Shown piece by piece: positions 25,801 through 32,101 of a stretch of DNA of 32,101 nucleotides. The notes beneath the pieces were generated by a model. The model had not been told where the DNA came from. It searched no databases and worked only from the letters and a program-made list of their open reading frames with translations. The translations under genes and the position numbers were made by a program. The stretch spans positions 1 to 32,101 of the forward strand of contig WQTK01000335.1 of assembly GCA_009786285.1 (NCBI GenBank), written 5' to 3'. Numbering within the stretch: the stretch's first letter is position 1; each line of letters begins with the position of its first letter. Source of the DNA: Candidatus Fibrimonadales bacterium (lineage in GTDB: Bacteria > Fibrobacterota > Fibrobacteria > Fibrobacterales > Fibrobacteraceae).

Positions 25801-28226
25801 TTTCCTTTACGGCAAAAAAAGAAATGCTTCCGAATATTTACGCTGTTGTTAGCCTGTTCTTGCCGCTCAAGAGCGTTGAGGGAGAAAAGCCCATGCGTTA
25901 TTATGGAATTTTGCCGATTAAAATTGAAGACGAAAAAACATTGCTGAACTTGGCTATGAAAACTCCGCAAGAAGTTAGGCCCGGAGAAGAATTTTCCATA
26001 GAGGTTACAAATAATTCCAAAGAAAACGCTTCATTCACCCTTGCCGTTGTTGACGAAGGCTTGCTTGATTTGACTAATTTCAAAACCCCGGATCCTTGGA
26101 AGTTTTATTTCCAAAAAATTGCGCTCGGCATAAAAACATCCGATAACTATGATGAGATAATAGGCGCTTTGATGCAAGACATGGATTCTTATTTGTCCAT
26201 AGGCGGCGATGAAGACGTAACCAATATGTCCGGGCAACAGAAAACACGGAGGTTCAAGGCGGTTTCGCTGTTCAGCGGCGTTTTGGAAGTGAAGGCCGGC
26301 AAAACAGAAAAGATCAAGTTCAAAATGCCGCAATATGTTGGCTCTGTGAGAGCGCAGTTGGTTGGCGCTTCCAAAAACGCATTTTCCAAAAACGAGGCGA
26401 ACATTACGGTTAAGCAACCGCTTATGATTTTGCCGACTGTTCCCAGAGCGGCGAAGCCCGGAGACAAATTCAAAGTCCCGGTTTCCGTGTTCGCAATGAG
26501 CGATGATGTGAAAAGCGCAAACATAAATATACAGGTTTCCCCTGAGCTTAAAATTGCAGGCAAGAATAATTTCACCCTTTCGTTCGAAAAACAAGGGGAG
26601 CTAGACGGTAGCTTTGAAGTGGAAACATTGCCATCTCTTGGCTCAGCTAAAATAATAGTCAAGGCAGAGAGCGGCAAGCACAAAACATCAGACACAATAG
26701 ATTTGCCCATAATAAGCTCTTCTGCTATTTACACGGAAGTTTTGCATATGGAAATTTCCGAGAATGAAACATGGCAAACAAAAATAAACGCTTTTGGAAT
26801 AGACAATACGCACAAAGCAACGCTTATGCTTAGCACTATGCCGAGTTTGGGCGCAGACGGGCGGCTGGATTACCTGATTAATTATCCTTATGGCTGTTTG
26901 GAGCAAACAATCTCCAGCGTATTTCCTCAGTTATACATAGATAAATTCAGGGATTTGGATTCAAAGAAAAAGCAGGAAATTTCCGATAACATAAATAACG
27001 GAATCAAACGGCTTGCGCAATTTTCCATGAGCAGCGGATTTTCATATTGGCCCAACCAAAGCCACACAAACGCGAATCCTTGGTCAACGAGTTATGCCGG
27101 GCATTTTATGCTGGAAGCGAAGAAAGCAGGTTACTCGGTTCCGCAAAATCTTTTGAACACTTGGAAAAACTGGGAAATAGATCAAGCCAAAAAAACATCC
27201 GGTAAAGATTTCCGCAATCAGGCGTACAGGCTGTTTTTGCTTGCGATGGCAGGCGAGGAACAGATAGGCGCGATGAATTTGATGAAGGAAAATAATTTGG
27301 GAAGCCTGGACTGGCTTTCTAAATATTTGCTTGCTGGAGCTTATCATTTGGCAGGGAGAGAGGCTATAGCAAAACAGGTTTTGGATTTCAAAGGAGCGGT
27401 TTTAAAGGATTACAGGGAAAACTCCGAAACTTATGGCTCTGGCCTTAGAGACCGTGCCCTTGCTGCTTTGGTTTTGGCAAAGATGAACAAGTCAAAGGAA
27501 GCCATTGATATTTATCAAGCTCTTGCGAAGGAATGGAATGCAAGAACTTGGTGGAGCACTCAAGAGAGCGCATTTGCATTGCTTGCCTTTTCCGCTCTTG
27601 AAAAAAAGCATACGAGCAGCGATGTAGAAGTTTTGTATAATGGGAAAAAAATCTTGGTTAAAGCGAATAAACCTGAGAAAATAGATTTAAGTTCTTTAGG
27701 CTCTGCGGAAGTTTCTGTTACTGCCTTGAATGGAACTGTTTTTGCCGAGCTTCAAACAAAGGGCTTGCCTTTGAAAGATAACATAGAGACGGGGAATGAG
27801 GGGCTTGTTGTGGAAAGAGTTCTGTTTAGCTCAGACGGAGATAAAATGTCTGTTTCGCAAATAAGGCAAGGCGAGGTTTTTTGGCTTGTTTTTGGAGTTA
27901 AGTCGCTTGCTTCCAGCCATCTTGAAAATTTAGCTCTTTCCAGCATTTTGCCTTCGGGTTTTGAAATTTCCAATGAGAGGCTAAACGAATACAACCGTCC
28001 CGGCTGGCTGAACAATTACCGCATTGCGGAGCCGGATTACATGGATATAAGGGATGACCGTGTTAACTGGTTCTTTGGGCTTAGTCCAAACGAAGTAAAG
28101 ATTTTCGTAGCGCAAGTCCATCCGAGTTATGCCGGAGAATTCAGGTGGCCCGGTCTTGTGCTGGAAGCAATGTATAACCCTGATTACTTTGCCCGGATTG
28201 CCGGGGAGAGAATAACTGTATTTTAA
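22851..28226 (+). CDS. Bacterial alpha-2-macroglobulin lipoprotein with thioester motif
   Basis: 1791 aa. Lipobox FLAIVSC|GQ. MG-domain text 'TERGVYRPGDTIHFSGIAK', 'FTLAVVDEGLLDLTNFKTPDPWKFYF', thioester 'YPYGCLEQTISSVFPQLY'. Confidence 0.93.
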   Translation: MSIRLLFLAAFLAIVSCGQNEQNKPGSQNLLATELSGQTIVLANFISAKPAAVLSSRSTIEFEFNRNMVLQSAVGENLEVNPIELEPAVKGKAKWLTTSLLQFTPDSPMQNGLAYKAKLNGKKAFGNSAQTDDYSLEFKIIPNEILEIDGGFEPVAGKVNTAKLVLEIKFADKSDSAKLAKELAISFASKAMPYKMSFGGQGNFVKIESEHVLRTDKNQSAEIKLPKNWSADGKPFSETFLLPEKGIFAVVSSKDAEVVFSDPIATDMDVSGFVSVEPQVAYSVSVKNRTLKLKGDFAYGERYTLRIERGFPSAYGTKTQENFIKQFSLDDEKPQLNWVGSGLFLPLENKGRLQFKSMNLNGATLRIQEILPQNLIFFLQNNDLRSSNRWISDIERTAKSVFEKELKFDNPKRNEWLKTEIDISNYFAKKAGAAYIVSMTFNSHNLTVQCKDSEQYDYDHPCYRYYYWGSNANSEKILIASSVALTAKKENAGVHVWAIDVETAKPISNLSLELYGRVNDVLATKRTDANGYVFFAEDGYVVKGHGSRGLALLKLSQNNWETSRFDVGGVMENNDARMFGYTERGVYRPGDTIHFSGIAKMLPNTQVSVLVKNPLGSVAFEGLAKTSENGMFSLDIPTELNAPTGQWVATIKSGGNEWYHYLRVEMVKPNRLKNLLELPEKMSGKRIEVNETFKSKYLFGTPAAGLKAEISFSLKNKPLKFPRFPDFTFKNPVLNFEESNDEILFKGNLNSEGEARISQSIDLKNRNIPEAATIRVHATVHETGGGFTESWHTSTVYPYPAFVGLKTRDFWDGVRVGDTLRIPFIVLDENGKIASGRKLSVKIYQNRGYSWWEGSSYERWDFRKQKQTYLVHEESVKSGAATKELKWSPDSEGLLLIEIEDVEGGHSASQSIYASHWGGAENIRNIPEASHLNLISKKSAYNLGDSILISFNAPADGNALVTLECANKILEKKFMKAKAGRNEISFTAKKEMLPNIYAVVSLFLPLKSVEGEKPMRYYGILPIKIEDEKTLLNLAMKTPQEVRPGEEFSIEVTNNSKENASFTLAVVDEGLLDLTNFKTPDPWKFYFQKIALGIKTSDNYDEIIGALMQDMDSYLSIGGDEDVTNMSGQQKTRRFKAVSLFSGVLEVKAGKTEKIKFKMPQYVGSVRAQLVGASKNAFSKNEANITVKQPLMILPTVPRAAKPGDKFKVPVSVFAMSDDVKSANINIQVSPELKIAGKNNFTLSFEKQGELDGSFEVETLPSLGSAKIIVKAESGKHKTSDTIDLPIISSSAIYTEVLHMEISENETWQTKINAFGIDNTHKATLMLSTMPSLGADGRLDYLINYPYGCLEQTISSVFPQLYIDKFRDLDSKKKQEISDNINNGIKRLAQFSMSSGFSYWPNQSHTNANPWSTSYAGHFMLEAKKAGYSVPQNLLNTWKNWEIDQAKKTSGKDFRNQAYRLFLLAMAGEEQIGAMNLMKENNLGSLDWLSKYLLAGAYHLAGREAIAKQVLDFKGAVLKDYRENSETYGSGLRDRALAALVLAKMNKSKEAIDIYQALAKEWNARTWWSTQESAFALLAFSALEKKHTSSDVEVLYNGKKILVKANKPEKIDLSSLGSAEVSVTALNGTVFAELQTKGLPLKDNIETGNEGLVVERVLFSSDGDKMSVSQIRQGEVFWLVFGVKSLASSHLENLALSSILPSGFEISNERLNEYNRPGWLNNYRIAEPDYMDIRDDRVNWFFGLSPNEVKIFVAQVHPSYAGEFRWPGLVLEAMYNPDYFARIAGERITVF

Positions 28227-28240
28227 AAAAGCAGGAAATT

Positions 28241-28837
28241 ATGGATGTAGATGCTTCTCAAGAAACGCCGCTGCCCTATGAAGAGATTTTTAAAAATCCT
28301 CCGAAAGGAGTGTATATTAACAAACTGCTGGGTAATATAACGATTGGAACCAACCTGCGCCATCCTTCGAGCATTGTTTTGCCGATTATTGTATTTGGTT
28401 TTATTTTGAGTTTTATGGGCAGCATGGCATATAACTTATTAATCTTGTTATTGGCTGAACCGCCGGAATTTTTAGAAATTGTCCCGATATTGTTATTTGC
28501 CATTCCGACTTTATTTTTATTTGGTTGCTTATTAATTTGCGTGCTGTTATTTATAGGTGGCAGGGTTGAGGTTGTTATAAAAGAAGATGGAGAAGGCAGT
28601 TTTGTATTTACCGGCATTGGAAATATTGGGAAGAAAAAATATTTTGACTGGAACAAAGTAAAGAATATATTTAAGCGTACATGGAAAACCAAGCATAAAA
28701 ATGGCTGGCGCACACATTATGAGATAATTATTGAGGGAGATGGAAAAGTGAATTTCGGCAATATATTGCAGGGCGCATATGACAAGCAGTTTAATTATAT
28801 ATTAGCTGCGTTAAAATACTATCATGAGCAAAAATAA
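28241..28837 (+). CDS. Hypothetical membrane protein (about two TM segments, soluble C-terminal domain)
   Basis: Hydrophobic segments SIVLPIIVFGFILSFMGSMAYNLLILLL and IVPILLFAIPTLFLFGCLLICVLLFIGG; then a beta-rich PH-like-looking tail. SD aggaaatt. Confidence 0.6.
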   Translation: MDVDASQETPLPYEEIFKNPPKGVYINKLLGNITIGTNLRHPSSIVLPIIVFGFILSFMGSMAYNLLILLLAEPPEFLEIVPILLFAIPTLFLFGCLLICVLLFIGGRVEVVIKEDGEGSFVFTGIGNIGKKKYFDWNKVKNIFKRTWKTKHKNGWRTHYEIIIEGDGKVNFGNILQGAYDKQFNYILAALKYYHEQK

Positions 28838-28839
28838 GC

Positions 28840-29991
28840 ATGGCAGAGTCATATTCAATTACAGGAGAACATGCGACAGCCGTGGTTTACGCAAGCAATG
28901 TGGAAGAGGCTTGCAATGAGCAAATTAAGGATATTTGCGGCAAAGAGTTTTTGGCAAACGAAAAAATAAGAATTATGCCGGACTGCCACTACGGGATGAA
29001 CATTTGCATAGGATTCACCTCCACAATGAACAGCGAGTGGGCTGTGCCAAATTACATAGGCGTTGATATAGGCTGCGGAGTTGTTTCGCATTCCGTTGGA
29101 GTTTTGGGGGATATTGATTTTAAAGGCTTTGATAAACAAGTTCGCAGAAGCATTCCATCCGGCAGGGATATTCACAGGAAATTCGATGAAGACCGCTGCA
29201 AGGATTTTTACGCAAAAATAACAAAAAATTCAATGCACGCTTTTATTGAAGAAATATCTGAGCTGGTGAAAAAGCTGAATCTGGATTTTCGCTCAAAATA
29301 TTATGTTGAACAGTCAATAGGAACGCTTGGAGGCGGAAACCATTTTGTTGCTCTCAATAAAAGCAAAAACGGAGAAGTGTTTGTAACAATACACAGCGGC
29401 AGCAGGAATTTGGGTCTGAAGATCGCAGAGCATTTTCAAAGAAAAGTAGGAGAAAATGGCTATCTTTCGGGCGAGCTTTATAACGATTATATTTATGCAA
29501 TGGAGATTGCGCAGAAATATGCCGAGTTCAACAGAATCAAAATGATGTGTGAGCTGTTGCGTTATTTTGATGTACAGTTCAACAGGGAAAATTTTATAGA
29601 GTCTGTGCATAATTATATTGATTTGGAAAACCGAATAATACGAAAGGGTGCAATTTCTGCTCAAAACGGGGAGCTTTGCCTTGTGCCTATAAATATGGCA
29701 GATGGTGTTTTGTTATGCAGGGGCAAGGGGAATCCAGAATGGAATTGTTCTGCGCCGCATGGAGCCGGCAGGGTGTTTGGGCGAAACCGTGCTTTTAAGG
29801 AGCTAACTCTGGAAGAATACAAGGAGCGAATGAGCGCAAACAATGTGTGGAGTTCGTGCATAAAAACGGCTACTCTTGACGAATCTCCAATGGCCTACAA
29901 GAAATATGAGTATTTGCTGGAATTTATAGGCGACACAGTGGATGTGGTGGACCATTGGGCCGAAATCTACAATTTTAAGGCAGTGGAGTAG
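28840..29991 (+). CDS. rtcB: RNA-splicing ligase RtcB family
   Basis: 'PDCHYGMNICIGFTST', 'YIGVDIGCGVVSH', 'SIGTLGGGNHFVAL', 'IHSGSRNLG', 'APHGAGRVFGRNRA'. Confidence 0.93.
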   Translation: MAESYSITGEHATAVVYASNVEEACNEQIKDICGKEFLANEKIRIMPDCHYGMNICIGFTSTMNSEWAVPNYIGVDIGCGVVSHSVGVLGDIDFKGFDKQVRRSIPSGRDIHRKFDEDRCKDFYAKITKNSMHAFIEEISELVKKLNLDFRSKYYVEQSIGTLGGGNHFVALNKSKNGEVFVTIHSGSRNLGLKIAEHFQRKVGENGYLSGELYNDYIYAMEIAQKYAEFNRIKMMCELLRYFDVQFNRENFIESVHNYIDLENRIIRKGAISAQNGELCLVPINMADGVLLCRGKGNPEWNCSAPHGAGRVFGRNRAFKELTLEEYKERMSANNVWSSCIKTATLDESPMAYKKYEYLLEFIGDTVDVVDHWAEIYNFKAVE

Positions 29992-29996
29992 TTTTT

Positions 29997-30842
29997 CTAT
30001 CTTCCTCTTATGACTTCAATCTGGAGTGCCTTAACCAACTCCAAAAAATAATCCTCGCTCCATATTTTTATGCTACCGGGATTTTTCAAAAATGGTGTGA
30101 CATCTTTTTTCACAGCGTTTATATCAACGGATTTTATTCTTTTTACCAAAGCAATTTTCAAAGATTTTTCATCATTTATTCTTCCATCCGCATCGCCAAA
30201 CTGTTTAGCCCTTGCCATGAAATGCTTTAAATCAAAAGGCACGTTATTCCGAATATACCACTCAAAATCAAACCAGTCACGCCCTTTAACCCTGTTTTGC
30301 CAATTTCTGAACAAAAATGCGTGAACTTTGCCTGCGAACAAACTGGGCAATATAAAACAACGGGCATTAAACGAAAACGGCTGCAAAAGAAGTTTATTTT
30401 CGGTTTCAAAATTCAGCGGCGGCAAAATATCCACTTCAATTTTTATTTTAACCTGCTTTGCCGTTTGAAATTTTATATCATAAAATTGTGAAGTGTCTTT
30501 CAAAAAGGCAGATTTAATATTTGTACTTTTCTGTTTTTCTTTTTTTGAAAGTTCAACCGATTTTCCCATAGATAAAAATTCATCTTTTATAAACGGAAAA
30601 TAATTTTGCAAATCAAAATTTTCGTTTGTCTGCAACAGGGAAAAATCCATATCTTCGGAAAATCTCGGCAAATCGTAAAATAACCTTAAACAGGTTCCGC
30701 CATAAAATGCAGCCTTCTCAAAAAAATCGCTGCGAGAAAGCCCCGCAAGCACAACTTGCTGCATAACCTCTCGGAGCACATTGTTCTTTTCTTCCGTTGT
30801 CGCAGCCTTATATTGAAAAAGCATATTGTCAAACGCATTCAT
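29997..30842 (-). CDS. abiEii: AbiEii-type nucleotidyltransferase toxin
   Basis: 'FEKAAFYGGTCLRLFYDLPRFSEDMDFSLL' (GG-x-D-x-D-like core), partner of AbiEi upstream with 14-bp overlap. Confidence 0.85.
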   Translation of the reverse strand: MNAFDNMLFQYKAATTEEKNNVLREVMQQVVLAGLSRSDFFEKAAFYGGTCLRLFYDLPRFSEDMDFSLLQTNENFDLQNYFPFIKDEFLSMGKSVELSKKEKQKSTNIKSAFLKDTSQFYDIKFQTAKQVKIKIEVDILPPLNFETENKLLLQPFSFNARCFILPSLFAGKVHAFLFRNWQNRVKGRDWFDFEWYIRNNVPFDLKHFMARAKQFGDADGRINDEKSLKIALVKRIKSVDINAVKKDVTPFLKNPGSIKIWSEDYFLELVKALQIEVIRGR

Positions 30843-31464
30843 TGAGCACCTCTTTTAAATATAACAATTCCCTAACCTTTTTGCCAGCCTTTGCGCATTC
30901 TTTAACAATGCGGGCATTCCATTTCACAGCAGAAAAATCAACTCGCAAATCCTGCTCTAAAAAATTGAGCATAGACTTCTTGGATGAGAATTTCAAATTC
31001 GCAGTGATCAGCAATAAATCGCATAACGCCTTTTCCGGGGTTGCGATTAGATAGGCGTAGTCTTTGCCGAAAAATTCCTGCCTGAATCCGGTGGCATAAA
31101 CCTGTTGGGGGAGGCTTTGATACTCAAAAAGGCCGAGCGGCGTTTCAAACTTTTTGCTTCTTTTGAATGTTACGGAGCGCATGGTTTCGGTTCTTTCCGG
31201 TATAATGCCATAAAAAGAAAGCGCGCTTTCCAGCGAAACATAAGAAGGGCCGTATAAATGGTTTGCTATAAGCTCCCGTGAAAGCAGTTGCCCATGAATT
31301 TTCGCCGAGCACACATATAAGCCCTTTTTTATTCTGAGAATCTCTCCCTTTTTTTCCATATAGGAAATCTTGTCTTTTGGGGAATTGTAATCTGCAAGCG
31401 AGGCGTAGAGGTTTGCCGTGCGCAATGGAACAACTCCGTAATTGTCTAAAATCCCGTGAAGCAT
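30829..31464 (-). CDS. abiEi: AbiEi-type antitoxin/transcriptional regulator
   Basis: N-terminal wHTH-like 'YGVVPLRTANLYASLADYNSPKDKISYMEKKGEILRIKKGLYV', then 'ELIANHLYGPSYVSLESALSFYGIIPE...IATPEKALCDLL'. Confidence 0.85.
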   Translation of the reverse strand: MLHGILDNYGVVPLRTANLYASLADYNSPKDKISYMEKKGEILRIKKGLYVCSAKIHGQLLSRELIANHLYGPSYVSLESALSFYGIIPERTETMRSVTFKRSKKFETPLGLFEYQSLPQQVYATGFRQEFFGKDYAYLIATPEKALCDLLLITANLKFSSKKSMLNFLEQDLRVDFSAVKWNARIVKECAKAGKKVRELLYLKEVLNECV

Positions 31465-31599
31465 AGCATAAATATAGTAAATTCTGCGCAGATAATCGGA
31501 AAAAATCCGAGTTAATGTGCATAATTTGGTAATCTATTTCGTTCAAAATAGCCGTTTTTCGTCATAAAACCCCATATTTGATAAAAAGTCAGGGTAATT

Positions 31600-31770
31600 T
31601 CAATGATTTTTATGCAAATTTCTGGTCACACCATAAATTTGCATAAAAATTTGCTCAGTGGTAGCCACGTCTGTAAGCCTTTCTTTCCCATCTGTAGCTA
31701 TCATTTTCAACTGCTTACAAATTGTAAGCAGTTGGCTTCCTTCTTCCGCAAGACGAGTTTTGTAACAACG
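31600..31770 (-). pseudogene. Fossil fragment of a Bro-N/DinD-like prophage antirepressor gene
   Basis: In-frame minus-strand stretch RCYKTRLAEEGSQLLTICKQLKMIATDGKERLTDVATTEQIFMQI resembles the recurrent 'KRL.EEGSQLVTNCNQLKM.A.DGK...TDVA.TEQ' motif; no intact gene around it. Confidence 0.5.
31606..31650. repeat. Perfect 16-bp inverted repeat, 13-nt spacer (atttttatgcaaattt...aaatttgcataaaaat)
   Basis: Direct reading. Confidence 0.9.
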
Positions 31771-31819
31771 CAACCTTACATTCAAACCAACGTCAAAATA
31801 ATTTCTATCTTTACGCATT

Positions 31820-32101
31820 ATGAAATCCCCGATTCTTGCTGCGCTATTTTTTGCTACAATTGCACATTCCGCCCAAACAGTGGCTGTTCTGGAAATTACC
31901 CCCGTGGATGAGACAGTGGAATTGAAAATCGCCGAGTTCCGCCACCTCACAGACGAACTGCGGACAAGGGCGAGGGAGGCGCTTCCAAAAGAATACACTG
32001 TTCTCACCCGTGACAACATAATTTCGCTTATGCCTTCTGACGCAGAGCAGGCCGACTGCCTTGCAGAGAGCTGCGCCGTGGAAATAGGCAGGGCTATAGG
32101 C
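31820..32101 (+). CDS. Exported protein, C-terminus beyond window (CsgG/LpoB-like N-terminal look)
   Basis: ATG at 31820, open to the window end: MKSPILAALFFATIAHSAQTVAVLEITPVDETVELKIAEFRHLTDELRTRAREALPKEYTVLTRDNIISLMPSDAEQADCLAESCAVEIGRAIG. Signal peptide clear. Confidence 0.7.
   Translation, partial: MKSPILAALFFATIAHSAQTVAVLEITPVDETVELKIAEFRHLTDELRTRAREALPKEYTVLTRDNIISLMPSDAEQADCLAESCAVEIGRAIG

Noticed and set aside
26031-26710. Long minus-strand ORFs inside the alpha-2-macroglobulin gene
   Set aside because: Antisense frames of a strongly supported 1791-aa protein; composition is typical of shadow ORFs.
31600-32019. 139-aa minus ORF taken as an intact gene
   Set aside because: Its N-terminal half is antisense to the signal-peptide protein starting at 31820. 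Only the 31600-31770 part shows Bro-N-like similarity, so it is treated as a fossil.
1-32101. CRISPR arrays, rRNA operon, complete transposase or integrase
   Set aside because: No regularly spaced repeats, rRNA sequence, or transposase/integrase motifs seen in either strand or in the ORF translations.

Overview
The window looks like a chromosomal segment from a Fibrobacterota-type bacterium. Two lipoproteins carry the 'IGNQVWMAENLNY...GFSALPGG...SVRC' FISUMP paralogous domain. A conserved housekeeping core is present: yceD/DUF177-rpmF-plsX-fabH, rpoN, rsmG/rsmD convergent, tRNA-Ser(UGA), a polyprenyl-phosphate sugar transferase, a thioester (CLEQ) alpha-2-macroglobulin lipoprotein and RtcB. 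Defence or conflict genes are interspersed: McrBC at the left edge, a macro-like A1S_2505-type protein, DUF4143 ATPases (two intact, one decayed), a RelE/ParE-like TA pair, a YhcG/DUF1016 PDDEXK protein, an AbiE (AbiEi/AbiEii) pair, and a fossil of a Bro-N-like gene. The most interesting observations are: (1) a ~220-bp bidirectional intergenic module present twice in direct orientation (13003-13223 and 14982-15207), each copy separating a different pair of divergent conflict-type genes; (2) a FIST sensor fused to a C-terminal winged HTH, next to tandem palindromic operators and a 28-bp direct repeat bracketing an ATPase gene; (3) a recurrent TATATT/TACATT hexamer 6-9 nt before start codons with no Shine-Dalgarno, suggesting widespread leaderless mRNAs; (4) a RelE/ParE-like toxin with a tandemly duplicated N-terminal segment. 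All calls come from reading the sequence; no database search was run.
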